A stretch of DNA of 15,294 nt from Candidatus Omnitrophota bacterium (lineage in GTDB: Bacteria; Omnitrophota; Gorgyraeia; Duberdicusellales; 4484-171), in assembly GCA_014728785.1 (NCBI GenBank), contig WJKZ01000131.1:1-15294 (forward strand), written 5' to 3'. Positions 1 through 6,593 of this stretch are shown here, one piece after another; within the stretch, counting starts at the first letter, position 1, and every line of letters begins with the position of its first letter. The notes beneath the pieces are model-generated. The model was not told the DNA's origin, did not search any database, and worked only from the letters and a program-made list of their open reading frames with translations. The position numbers were made by a program, and so were the translations under genes.

Positions 1-474
1 GACCTGAATACCGCCCAGATAGATAATAAATTCCAGTTCATTGATTTGATAAAGGAGATAGTAAGCCGGATGCAGATTCAGCAGGGTTCTGATTCATGGC
101 GCACCTTTATGGAATTAAGCCCTGCTCATCTGGGAAGGACTAATGTTTTTCTGGAGTTGACCGAGAGCGACAAACTTTTGATTAACTTTATAGTGTCGCA
201 GGCTGAAGCAAAAGAGGCCATAAACAGCTACATTTCAGACTTACAGAATATTTTGGAAGGGAAAGGTATTACTCTTGAGAGCTGTGAGGTTGACGTTAAC
301 CCTGATTTTAATTTCTCAAGAGCTCCTCTCTGGCGCCAGCTTCTTGAACAAGAGCTGGGCTCAAAAGCTCAATCTTTGCTGTCTCCGTTTTTAAGCTTAG
401 CCGGAAGGTCGGAGAATTTTGATTACAGAGAAGGTTTCGTTTTAAACAGTAATAGAATTAACTGTATTGCTTGA
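1..474 (+). CDS. fliK: Flagellar hook-length control protein FliK, C-terminal part (5' end outside the window)
   Basis: The frame is open from base 1 to the TGA at 472-474, so the gene enters from the left; a TTG at 46 can be read as a start but is internal. The visible 157 residues contain the conserved FliK C-terminal (Flg_hook) pattern: an L-x-P-x-x-LG core ('MELSPAHLGRTNVFLEL'), then alternating strands, a helix 'AKEAINSYISDLQNILEGKG' and a final strand 'LESCEVDV'. In the family this domain contacts the FlhB cytoplasmic domain and switches export specificity from hook to filament subunits when the hook reaches full length. FliK acts as a secreted molecular ruler, and its variable N-terminal ruler part is not visible here. 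The next gene is the hook cap flgD, a classic neighbour that supports the call. The identification is firm for the domain; the total length is unknown. Confidence 0.9.
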   Translation, partial: DLNTAQIDNKFQFIDLIKEIVSRMQIQQGSDSWRTFMELSPAHLGRTNVFLELTESDKLLINFIVSQAEAKEAINSYISDLQNILEGKGITLESCEVDVNPDFNFSRAPLWRQLLEQELGSKAQSLLSPFLSLAGRSENFDYREGFVLNSNRINCIA

Positions 475-510
475 ATAAAGACAGACTTCAGAAATTAGAT
501 TGATATTCAG

Positions 511-520
511 AAGGAGGTGA
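511..520 (+). promoter_or_regulatory. Very strong Shine-Dalgarno site of flgD; decides its start
   Basis: AAGGAGGTGA is a ten-base perfect complement of the usual 16S rRNA 3' end. A GTG codon at 517 lies inside this site and cannot be the start. The ATG at 526 is 8 nt beyond AGGAGG and is the best start; the ATG at 529 is the alternative. Confidence 0.85.
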
Positions 521-525
521 TAAAT

Positions 526-939
526 ATGATGGTAGATCAGATTGGAGCGCAAACACCGAGCTATACGACATATTCAGGCTCAGAGGAGGCCAGTTCTTTA
601 GGTAAACAGGATTTTTTACAGCTCCTTGTTACTCAGCTAAGAAATCAGGACCCCCTCGATCCTCTCAAGAATGAGGATTTTATCGCTCAGCTTGCTCAGT
701 TTAACAGCTTGGAAGAATTGATTAATCTGAATCAGACTACGGAAAGCGTAGGTACCCTGCAGATACTTACTTCCTCAAGCAGCCTGCTGGGTAAGACAGT
801 GGAAGCCGTAAAGGACGATCAGATTGTTGAGGGCGAGGTTAAAGAAGTGGGGTTTTATGACGGCGATGTTATTCTGGCTCTGGACACAGAAGGCACCACC
901 GTCGAAATTAGTGTAAAGGATATAGTAACAGTGAGGTAA
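526..939 (+). CDS. flgD: Flagellar hook-capping protein FlgD (short form)
   Basis: This 137-residue protein (start ATG 526, chosen by the Shine-Dalgarno at 511-520) carries the FlgD N-terminal signature at residues 25-65: 'LGKQDFLQLLVTQLRNQDPL' followed by D-P-L-K-N-E-D-F and 'AQLAQFNSLEEL'. FlgD forms the scaffold cap at the tip of the growing hook and helps add FlgE subunits; it is exported through the flagellar type III gate. After residue about 88 there is a small beta-rich segment ('LLGKTVEAV...GEVKEVGF...VEISVKDIVTV') resembling the Tudor-like part. The longer Ig-like insertion of enteric FlgD (about 230 aa) is absent, so this is the compact type also seen in Bacillota. The gene sits between fliK and the hook gene cluster, and its TAA is only 1 nt from the next ATG, which implies translational coupling. 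Confidence 0.95.
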   Translation: MMVDQIGAQTPSYTTYSGSEEASSLGKQDFLQLLVTQLRNQDPLDPLKNEDFIAQLAQFNSLEELINLNQTTESVGTLQILTSSSSLLGKTVEAVKDDQIVEGEVKEVGFYDGDVILALDTEGTTVEISVKDIVTVR

Positions 940-940
940 T

Positions 941-1324
941 ATGGCTGATTTTAATCCTATAAAACCTATTCGTACTCCTGAGATAGACAGGACAAAGCAG
1001 CCCCAGCCTTCTAAGGTTACGCCTCGCAAAGGTGCTTCCTTTAAGGATGTTTTAGAGGCAAAACTTGATCATGAGATTAAATTTTCCGGCCATGCACTGG
1101 ACAGAATCCAGAGAAGAGATATTGTCATCGACGATGGAAAACTGGGAAAATTAAAAGAGGCGGTTTCTAAAGCAGATAGTAAGGGGGCGCGTTCATCTTT
1201 AGTTTTAATGGATGATCTGGCGTTAATAGTCAGCATCCAGAACAGGACGGTAATCACTGCTATAGACGGAAGCAACATAAAGGAAAACGTGTTTACCAAT
1301 ATTGATAGTGCGATAATAGTATGA
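941..1324 (+). CDS. Flagellar operon protein of the TIGR02530 type, function unknown
   Basis: A 127-residue protein starting at ATG 941, 1 nt after flgD. The N-terminal 45 residues are polar and probably flexible. Residues 47-122 show the pattern I associate with the 'flagellar operon protein' family TIGR02530: 'IKFSGHALDRIQRRDI', then 'LKEAVSKADSKGARSSLVLM', then 'ALIVSIQNRTVITAI', ending with 'VFTNIDSAIIV'. Members occur almost always between flgD and flgE in Bacillota, Thermotogota and related operons, as here. Their biochemical role is not established as far as I know; a hook-assembly or chaperone-like role is inference from position. No signal peptide or membrane helix is visible. Translation probably depends on ribosomes finishing flgD, because a GAGG (933-936) within the flgD end is the only ribosome-binding candidate. 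Confidence 0.85.
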   Translation: MADFNPIKPIRTPEIDRTKQPQPSKVTPRKGASFKDVLEAKLDHEIKFSGHALDRIQRRDIVIDDGKLGKLKEAVSKADSKGARSSLVLMDDLALIVSIQNRTVITAIDGSNIKENVFTNIDSAIIV

Positions 1325-1326
1325 GT

Positions 1327-1392
1327 ACACAGATGAACACAGATATTAGAATCAAGATGAACACAGATAAAAAAATTTGTGCTGATCTGTGT
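1327..1392 (+). repeat. Short ACACAGATGAACACAGAT-type repeat with an inverted copy
   Basis: This lies in the 151-nt gap before flgE. AGATGAACACAGATA occurs exactly at 1331-1345 and 1355-1369 (24-nt period). ACACAGAT occurs at 1327-1334, 1337-1344 and 1361-1368, and its reverse complement ATCTGTGT at 1385-1392. The last pair can form an 8-bp hairpin with a 16-nt A/T-rich loop. There is no reading frame across it. Similar ACACAGATGAACACAGAT strings occur as dispersed intergenic repeats in various bacterial genomes to my recollection; whether this genome has more copies cannot be seen here. Confidence 0.75.
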
Positions 1393-1403
1393 CGTAAGGG
1401 GCT

Positions 1404-1465
1404 GGACCTCATTATGAGGAGGCCTCTTGGTCTATCCGCCACAATTTTAGGCGGGAGAAAGGAGG
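1404..1465 (+). promoter_or_regulatory. flgE leader with small hairpins and a strong ribosome-binding site
   Basis: CCTCAT-T-ATGAGG (1407-1419) is a near-perfect short palindrome, and CCGCC (1436-1440) can pair with GGCGG (1450-1454) across a 9-nt loop. The Shine-Dalgarno AAAGGAGG (1458-1465) follows immediately, 10 nt before the flgE ATG. The second hairpin abuts but does not cover the Shine-Dalgarno. A regulatory role is speculative; no convincing sigma-54 or sigma-28 promoter was recognised. Confidence 0.35.
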
Positions 1466-1475
1466 TTGATTAATT

Positions 1476-3119
1476 ATGTTAAGGTCAATGTTTACTGCAA
1501 TTTCGGGCTTGAATAACCACCAGGCCAGGATGGATGTTGTGGCAAACAACATTTCCAATATTAACACCATCGGTTTCAAACGGGGCAGGGTTAATTTTCA
1601 GGATATTCTTAACCAGACTATCAGCGGAGCCAGCCCCCCCACAGCTACCCTGGGCGGGACTAATCCTAAGCAGATTGGCCTGGGGATGACTGTAGCCAGC
1701 GTTGATACTCTCTTCACTCAGGGCAACTTGCAGCTTACCGGAGTAAATACAGATATGGCGATTCAGGGTAACGGTATGTTTATTTTGGAGGATTCAAACG
1801 GTGTAAGCCACTATACCCGGGCAGGTACATTCACCCTGGATGCTAACGGCAATTTAGTAAACAGAGCCAACGGTTATACGGTCCAGGGCTGGCAGGCAGA
1901 TTCAACCGGTAATATCAATACAGGTGCAGTTCCTTCCGATATAGTAATTCCTACAGGAAGTACTGTTGCGCCTAACCCTACCTCTCAGATAGATTTTGAT
2001 AATAACCTGGATTCAAGTACAAACGGCTCCATTTCTCTTAACAGCCAGAGTATGGTTGTAACTGACAGCGGTACCGGTAATACCGCTTCGGTTACCTGGT
2101 CGTTAACACCTACCGGTAATTTCTGTGAGTGGACTGTTACCGGCACTTTGAGCGGAGGTACATGGGCATCTTCGGGTACCAACACCCTTAGCTACACTGT
2201 CAATGTAGACAATGACGGAACTCACCCCCTGGGTACAGGAACTGCGGGTGAGGTAGTATTCGATACTGCTCCCGGGGCTACCGACACAATTAATATAACT
2301 GCCGGCGGTGCGGCCACTCTTAACCTGATAAATACTTCCGATGTTCTTGACGGAACTAACGATGATATTACTCCCGTTGCACCTGATACTTCTGATGTAA
2401 ATATCGGGGGAACATTTTCTGCCGCTCCGGCCCATACGGCTTCGGTTAATGTTTACGATTCTCTGGGTAATACCCATGCCGTAACATTTACTTTTACCCA
2501 TGATAATTATGACCCTACAACCGGTTCGGGTAATAATTCCTGGGGCTGGGCTGCTTCGGGCCCTAACGTGACTCTGGGCGACGGAAACCTGCTTTACACA
2601 AATAGCGGGACATTGTCCAGTTCAACAGTTAATAATGCGCTTACCTTAAGCGTTCCTCCGGCGGCAACACCTCTGGTTATAAATAACCTTGATTTTTCAA
2701 GCACTAACCAATACGCTGCAGACAACACCTTAGTGGTTAATTATCAGGATGGTTATGAATCAGGGTCGCTTACTTCGTTCACAGTAGGTACTTCAGGCGT
2801 TGTTACCGGTATTTACACCAACGGCCTTACTCAGAATCTTGCTCAACTTGCTCTGGCAGATTTTATCAATCCCGGAGGTTTGCTTAAAGAAGGCGAGAAT
2901 ATGTTTGCCGAGACGGGTAACTCCGGATTGCCTCAGGTAGGAACCGCCGAGACGGGGGGGAGGGGTTCGATTTCACCCGGGACTCTTGAGATGTCGAATG
3001 TCGACCTTGCCCAGGAGTTTGTTGATATGATTACGTCTCAGCGGGGATTTCAGGCTAACTCGCGGAGTATAACTACTTCCGACGAGATGCTCCAGGAGGT
3101 AATCAATCTTAAGAGGTAA
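1476..3119 (+). CDS. flgE: Flagellar hook protein FlgE
   Basis: The protein has 547 residues and starts at ATG 1476 behind a strong Shine-Dalgarno. Residues 1-40 are the rod/hook N-terminal coiled-coil signature ('MFTAISGLNNHQARMDVVAN', then N-N-I-S-N-x-N-T-x-G-F-K). Residues 71-105 are the second conserved block, with 'TDMAIQGNGMFIL' at 92-104. The C-terminus ('LEMSNVDLAQEFVDMITSQR', then GFQANSR, ending E-V-I-N-L-K-R) completes the D0 helix. FlgE polymerises into the hook, the universal joint, after export under the FlgD cap. The D2 (FlaE-type) domain at about 308-430 contains 'VNVYDSLGNTHAVTFTF'. A second stretch, about 192-275, has a similar D-S-x-x-GNT...W pattern and explains the length above the usual 400 or so. 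One cysteine (Cys217) lies in that extra module. The exposed middle is rich in Thr, Ser, Asn and Gly. FlgG/FlgF were considered, but length and the adjacent flgD favour FlgE. Confidence 0.95.
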   Translation: MLRSMFTAISGLNNHQARMDVVANNISNINTIGFKRGRVNFQDILNQTISGASPPTATLGGTNPKQIGLGMTVASVDTLFTQGNLQLTGVNTDMAIQGNGMFILEDSNGVSHYTRAGTFTLDANGNLVNRANGYTVQGWQADSTGNINTGAVPSDIVIPTGSTVAPNPTSQIDFDNNLDSSTNGSISLNSQSMVVTDSGTGNTASVTWSLTPTGNFCEWTVTGTLSGGTWASSGTNTLSYTVNVDNDGTHPLGTGTAGEVVFDTAPGATDTINITAGGAATLNLINTSDVLDGTNDDITPVAPDTSDVNIGGTFSAAPAHTASVNVYDSLGNTHAVTFTFTHDNYDPTTGSGNNSWGWAASGPNVTLGDGNLLYTNSGTLSSSTVNNALTLSVPPAATPLVINNLDFSSTNQYAADNTLVVNYQDGYESGSLTSFTVGTSGVVTGIYTNGLTQNLAQLALADFINPGGLLKEGENMFAETGNSGLPQVGTAETGGRGSISPGTLEMSNVDLAQEFVDMITSQRGFQANSRSITTSDEMLQEVINLKR

Positions 3120-3151
3120 ACATAAGCCGGCTTAAGATATTTGAAAAAAAT

Positions 3152-3203
3152 AAGACTCCAGACCGCGGATGTCAAAAACATCCCGGTCTGGTGTCTTGTT
3201 TTA
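3152..3203 (+). terminator. Strong stem-loop after flgE; terminator or attenuator, possibly bidirectional
   Basis: AAGAC (3152-3156) pairs with GTCTT (3193-3197), CCAGACCG (3158-3165) with CGGTCTGG (3184-3191), and GGATGT (3167-3172) with ACATCC (3178-3183). This gives 19 bp, with one T/T mismatch, one bulged C and a CAAAA loop. On the + strand the stem is followed by only GTTTTA. On the - strand the flanking A-tract (3144-3150) would supply a strong U-tract. It separates the hook genes from flbD-motAB, so it may terminate partially or act as an mRNA 3' stabiliser. Confidence 0.8.
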
Positions 3204-3224
3204 GGGCTTAAGATAAATTGTTAT

Positions 3225-3252
3225 GCAGGCTGCAAGCCCTGAGGCTTGTAGC
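3225..3252 (+). repeat. Small palindromic repeat made of NCARGCY heptamers
   Basis: Two forward heptamers, GCAGGCT (3225-3231) and GCAAGCC (3232-3238), are followed by the loop CTGA and an inverted copy. GCTGCAAGCC (3229-3238) pairs with GGCTTGTAGC (3243-3252) in a 10-bp stem with one G-U. The 14-mer at 3225-3238 is identical to 7351-7364 in the fliP-fliQ gap, so the two sites are members of one repeat family. Confidence 0.75.
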
Positions 3253-3269
3253 ATGAAAAGGGGAGAGAG

Positions 3270-3476
3270 ATGATTAAACTGAAGCAGTTAAAAGGTGATG
3301 ATATAGTAATTAACGCCGATTTAATAACTTACATTCAGGCTCATCCCAATACGGTTGTGACTCTTCAGAATGAAGACAGAGTCGTAGTTGAGGAGTCGAT
3401 GGATGAAATAATAGAAAAAGTTATTGAATATAAGAGGAAGATATATCGGCAGAATACAAAAGGGGAGGGGGAATAA
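3270..3476 (+). CDS. flbD: FlbD family flagellar protein
   Basis: A small 68-residue protein starting at ATG 3270, preceded by the purine-rich GGGGAGAGAG. The FlbD pattern is clear: MIKLKQLKGD near the start, then 'VINADLITYIQAHPNTVVTL' (residues 12-31), then V-V-V-E-E-S at about 38-43 and a helix ending in EYKRKIY. This family (PF06289) is found almost only next to motA or flgE in flagellar operons. Its function is not settled; it should not be confused with the Caulobacter transcriptional regulator also called FlbD. It is soluble with a charged C-terminal tail. Its TAA lies 1 nt before the motA start, and the ribosome-binding site for motA is inside its last codons. It is the first gene after the hairpin at 3152-3203, so it probably heads the stator segment. 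Confidence 0.9.
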   Translation: MIKLKQLKGDDIVINADLITYIQAHPNTVVTLQNEDRVVVEESMDEIIEKVIEYKRKIYRQNTKGEGE

Positions 3477-3477
3477 T

Positions 3478-4293
3478 ATGGATATAGCGACTTTTTTGGG
3501 TATTATTGCCGGAATTGCCCTTATAGTTTTAGCGATAAGAGAGAATATTTTCCTCTTTTTGAGTTTAAGGTCAGCGATGATTACTTTTGGAGGGGCGTTA
3601 GCTGCGACTTTTATCAATTTTCCTCTCAGCCAGGTAGCAAAGGTTTTTAAAGTTGCAGGTATAGCCTTCTTTTCCAGCCCGCCCGACCCTGATAAAACTG
3701 TAGATACAATTATAAGGCTTTCAGAGAAAGCAAGGAGAGAGGGTTTTTTGGCCTTAGAGCCTGAACTGGCAAACATAAATGATAAATTTATTAAAAGAGG
3801 AGTTCAGGATGTTATAGACGGAGTAAGCCGGGACAGGATAAAAGAGACGATGGATAAACAGCTTGCTTTTTTGACCGAGAGACACTCTATGGGACAGCAA
3901 ATATTTATATCAATGGGTACTTACAGCCCTGCATTCGGAATGTGCGGAACCCTGATTGGTCTGATAATCATGCTTTATAACTTAGATGATCCTAAAAAGG
4001 TAGGGCCGGGAATGGCCTTGGCGATTACCACTACTCTTTATGGAGTATTGGCAGCTTATCTTATTTTTCTCCCCATAGCAGGTAAATTAAATGTTATCAG
4101 CGAGCAGGAAAAAATTGTCAAAGAAGTAGCTATCGAGGGGATCCTTGCGCTTCAGGCAGGGGATTCTCCCCGTTTTATAAGAGCAAGGTTGTCTGCTTTC
4201 CTTGCTCCCCGGATGGAAGAAATGAAAAGAAGAAAGGCGGAATCTAAGGCTAAAATCGGAAGAGAGATGAAAAACAAGAAAGGGAACAGATAG
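3478..4293 (+). CDS. motA: Flagellar motor stator protein MotA
   Basis: I start this gene at ATG 3478, which follows a G-rich ribosome-binding site (3461-3471); an in-frame TTG at 3424 lies inside flbD and would add 18 implausible residues. The 271-residue product has four membrane segments, at about 2-20, 31-50, 142-166 and 179-202. The large cytoplasmic loop contains 'ARREGFLALE' (85-94), whose Arg and Glu correspond to the charged residues that contact FliG. 'YSPAFGMCGTLIGLIIML' carries the conserved proline (Pro151, equivalent to E. coli Pro173), and 'TTTLYGVLAAYLIFLPIAGK' carries Pro199 (equivalent to Pro222). Five MotA surround two MotB in the stator, which converts ion flow into torque. 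The C-tail is strongly basic. motB follows after 4 nt. PomA or LafT variants cannot be excluded by sequence alone. Confidence 0.95.
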   Translation: MDIATFLGIIAGIALIVLAIRENIFLFLSLRSAMITFGGALAATFINFPLSQVAKVFKVAGIAFFSSPPDPDKTVDTIIRLSEKARREGFLALEPELANINDKFIKRGVQDVIDGVSRDRIKETMDKQLAFLTERHSMGQQIFISMGTYSPAFGMCGTLIGLIIMLYNLDDPKKVGPGMALAITTTLYGVLAAYLIFLPIAGKLNVISEQEKIVKEVAIEGILALQAGDSPRFIRARLSAFLAPRMEEMKRRKAESKAKIGREMKNKKGNR

Positions 4294-4297
4294 ATAA

Positions 4298-4942
4298 ATG
4301 GCTGAGAAAAAATTTAAATTAGGAAGATCTTCTCCGCCCTGGATGTTGACTTATTCTGATATGGTCACAATACTTTTAGTATTTTTTGTTCTTCTTTTTA
4401 CCCTCTCGGATATAAATATTGTGAAATTCAGCCAGTATTTTCAGAAGATGAAAAAACCCCCGGTGGTCGTGGACGAACAACAGCTGCGCAGGCTAATGCT
4501 TGAATTGGCCCAGTATGCTAAAGAGCATAACCTGGAGGATAAGATTTATATGGAGATTGACGAGAAAGGGCTTAACATCAGGCTTACTGAAAGTTTGATG
4601 TTTAAAAGCGGAGAGGCTGAAATACTCCCTGGTGCTTTACCGATATTAAGTATTATAGCGGATAAACTTAAGAATCTGAATAATCAGATTATAATCGAAG
4701 GACATACTGACAATGTACCCATCCGGACTGAAAGATTTCCTTCTAACTGGGAACTTTCTGTGACCAGAGCTGTCAATGTCTTAAAAAACTTGATAGAGAA
4801 AAATAATTTAGACCCGACCAGGATTTCTGCTGCAGGCTACGGGGAACACAAACCCATAGCCTCTAATAAGACTGCTGAGGGGAGAGCTAAGAATAGAAGG
4901 GTAGTTTTGATAGTCTTAAGGCAGAGGCTCAAAGGGTTTTAG
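4298..4942 (+). CDS. motB: Flagellar motor stator protein MotB
   Basis: The protein has 214 residues, compact compared with about 308 in E. coli. Residues 17-38 form the single membrane helix. 'PPWMLTYSDMVTILLVFFVL' (13-32) contains Asp21, the ion-binding aspartate that is essential in all MotB-type proteins. A short linker with little room for a plug helix leads to the OmpA-like peptidoglycan-binding domain at about 85-210, marked by 'IIIEGHTDNVPI' (131-142), W-E-L-S-x-x-R-A (151-158), 'ISAAGYGEHKP' and NRRV (199-202). It anchors the stator to the cell wall. The TYSDMVT and FFVLLF stretch looks more like MotS/PomB-type helices than enteric MotB, so sodium coupling is possible, but sequence alone does not decide it. 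fliL, the usual next gene, is absent; the following gene is a switch protein 63 nt on. Confidence 0.95.
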   Translation: MAEKKFKLGRSSPPWMLTYSDMVTILLVFFVLLFTLSDINIVKFSQYFQKMKKPPVVVDEQQLRRLMLELAQYAKEHNLEDKIYMEIDEKGLNIRLTESLMFKSGEAEILPGALPILSIIADKLKNLNNQIIIEGHTDNVPIRTERFPSNWELSVTRAVNVLKNLIEKNNLDPTRISAAGYGEHKPIASNKTAEGRAKNRRVVLIVLRQRLKGF

Positions 4943-4992
4943 TTTTTTTAACCAGATGATATTTATTTAGAGATTATTTAGAAGACCAACTT

Positions 4993-5000
4993 AAAGGAGG
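4993..5000 (+). promoter_or_regulatory. Shine-Dalgarno of the FliN/FliY gene; decides its start
   Basis: AAAGGAGG at 4993-5000 is 5 nt from the ATG at 5006 but only 2 nt from an in-frame GTG at 5003, so ATG 5006 is preferred. An ATG at 5001 runs straight into TGA. Confidence 0.75.
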
Positions 5001-5005
5001 ATGTG

Positions 5006-5908
5006 ATGGAAGGAAGTTTAACCGGTAAGGAGTTAGAAATATTAAAAAACATCAGCACTGAAAGCGCAAAAAAACTTTCAAAGGTTTTTTCTACTCTCCT
5101 GGGCAAAAACGCACGGATGCATTTTAAGGAGGCCGATGTGTACCCCACCGACAGGGTATCTTCGCGTTTTGAAGGAGAGTACCTGTGCCTTAAGTACAAC
5201 ATTAATGATATCAACAAGACCGGCTTGTACGTAGTAGCTAAAGAAACGGCGCTTGCCTTAAGTTCAGTTCTTCTTAATAAAAGCCAAAATAGTTCAGCTC
5301 ATGAGCTGTCTCCCAAAGATGTGGAGGTTTGTTCTCAGGCATTTAGAAAAATACTGGAGGCAGAATCGGCTATATTTGCCCAGATGATAAATAAAAGATT
5401 TACCTTTCAGCTCCAGGATTCCAAAACAGAAGCTCCTTTTAAGGTTCTGAAAGAGGCCTCTGCCGGAGTTGATGAATGGATAGTCTGTGAATACAGGCTG
5501 GGCATTGAGGGATTTTCCGAAGGTGCTGTGTATGGGGTTTACCCTAAAGCGTTCGGCCAGGCCGTACTCGAGGCTGCTGCAGGAAAGATTTCCTCAAAAG
5601 GAGAAAAGATAAACGGCTGGAATCCGGATTCACTTAAAAAGGGAAAAACTGGTGGTTCTATGGGAGATATTTCTCTGCTTCTCGACACCCCGCTTTCTTT
5701 AACGGTTGAGCTGGGCAGGGCCAAGATGAACCTCAAGGACATTATGCAGCTGGGTATAGGTTCGATTGTAGAGCTTGACAGGATGGCGGGTGAAACGGTG
5801 GATATAAAAGTGAACAATAAACTCCTGGCTAAGGGCGAGGTGGTTGTAATCGATGAAAATTTCGGGATAAGAATAGTAAGTATCGCCAAACCCAATGAGA
5901 GAGTTTAG
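5006..5908 (+). CDS. fliY: FliN/FliY-type flagellar motor switch protein
   Basis: The protein has 300 residues from ATG 5006. Residues 219-296 are a clear FliN (SpoA) domain: '[20 protein letters not shown]', then L-x-D-I-x-x-LG-x-G-S-I-V-E-L-D, A-G-E-x-V-D-I-K-V-N, G-E-V-V-V-I-D, F-G-I-R-I. This domain forms the C-ring base and binds the export ATPase adaptor FliH. Residues 1-195 form a separate domain, with '[20 protein letters not shown]' at 101-120, that looks like the N-terminal half of FliY or the FliM middle domain. I do not see a clear N-terminal CheY-binding motif of the FliM/FliY type, nor the acidic and GxxNE motifs expected of an active CheC-like phosphatase. A polar linker (195-218) joins the halves. 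By position it fills the slot usually held by fliM-fliY/N. The FliN domain is certain; the symbol fliY rather than fliN is a judgement. Confidence 0.85.
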   Translation: MEGSLTGKELEILKNISTESAKKLSKVFSTLLGKNARMHFKEADVYPTDRVSSRFEGEYLCLKYNINDINKTGLYVVAKETALALSSVLLNKSQNSSAHELSPKDVEVCSQAFRKILEAESAIFAQMINKRFTFQLQDSKTEAPFKVLKEASAGVDEWIVCEYRLGIEGFSEGAVYGVYPKAFGQAVLEAAAGKISSKGEKINGWNPDSLKKGKTGGSMGDISLLLDTPLSLTVELGRAKMNLKDIMQLGIGSIVELDRMAGETVDIKVNNKLLAKGEVVVIDENFGIRIVSIAKPNERV

Positions 5909-5914
5909 CGGCCT

Positions 5915-6571
5915 ATGATATTTTTTAAACACCTGAAATCAAATACAACGGCACCGAAAACGGGGGTTTTTAAAAATAACCCGTTTTTCAATTTGAGCCT
6001 GAAAAAAGTATCGGCTTTGTTTTTTCTTGCCTTGCTGGTTTTTTCTTTAAGCTGCCCTCTCTGTCTTTACTCTCAGGAAGAAGAGCCGGATGAGGAGGAG
6101 ATATCGGATTATGTTTCCCCTATACCAGAGGCGCCGGCTCCCACTTTCGGAGGGTTTGTGGGTACGGTTTTTAAGATAGGGGTGTCCTTATCTATAATAG
6201 TTATATTTATCTACCTTACGGTGTATGTTCTGAAAAAAATTACCTCTCCGGTTCGTCCGGGAGAAGGCCTGCATTTCGGAAACCTATCGGTAGTGGACAG
6301 TCTGCACCTTGGTTCGAATAAAGTTATTTACCTTATCCGGGTAGCGGATGAGATTTTGGTGTTATCTTCTACCGACAAGGATTTCTCTCTTCTTTCTAAA
6401 ATAGAGGACCCCTCGGCGGTAAAAAATATCCTGGAAGAGAGAAAGGAGAAATGGGAAAAAGCAAAGCCTTTCGGCGATTACTTACGTTCTGCGCGAAAGA
6501 AAGAACAGTTGAAGATGTATTTGAAAGAGTATGTAGGCTCGGTTAAAAATATATTCAGGAAGAAAAAATAA
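5915..6571 (+). CDS. fliO: Flagellar export apparatus assembly protein FliO
   Basis: The product has 218 residues. An unusually long polar N-terminus (1-30) precedes a hydrophobic segment at 33-51 ('VSALFFLALLVFSLSC'), which may be a signal peptide. An acidic Pro/Glu stretch (55-76) follows, then the single membrane helix at 83-107 and the FliO domain ('LSVVDSLHLGSNKVIYLIRV', residues 124-143, then E-I-L-V-L-S-S-T). The tail is highly basic. FliO is a bitopic protein that helps assemble the FliP ring of the export gate; it is the least conserved gate gene, but its place directly before fliP supports the call. The start is uncertain: ATG 5915 has no good Shine-Dalgarno, and a downstream start (for example TTG 5993) would remove the odd N-terminal extension. 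Only 6 nt separate it from the preceding gene. Confidence 0.85.
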   Translation: MIFFKHLKSNTTAPKTGVFKNNPFFNLSLKKVSALFFLALLVFSLSCPLCLYSQEEEPDEEEISDYVSPIPEAPAPTFGGFVGTVFKIGVSLSIIVIFIYLTVYVLKKITSPVRPGEGLHFGNLSVVDSLHLGSNKVIYLIRVADEILVLSSTDKDFSLLSKIEDPSAVKNILEERKEKWEKAKPFGDYLRSARKKEQLKMYLKEYVGSVKNIFRKKK

Positions 6572-6593
6572 TAAAGAACTAAATTTTAGATAC

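Noticed and set aside
2103..2501. Minus-strand open frame of 132 codons inside flgE
   Set aside because: It is a shadow of flgE: low-complexity Ser/Gly/Ile composition, no ribosome-binding site and no recognisable domain. The same applies to all other minus-strand frames in the window.
3424..3477. TTG start giving MotA 18 extra residues
   Set aside because: The extension lies within flbD, is basic and unlike MotA N-termini; ATG 3478 has a strong ribosome-binding site and starts directly at the first membrane helix.
4921..4960. T-run after motB as a possible intrinsic terminator
   Set aside because: There is a run of T's at 4942-4949, but I found no stable hairpin immediately before it.
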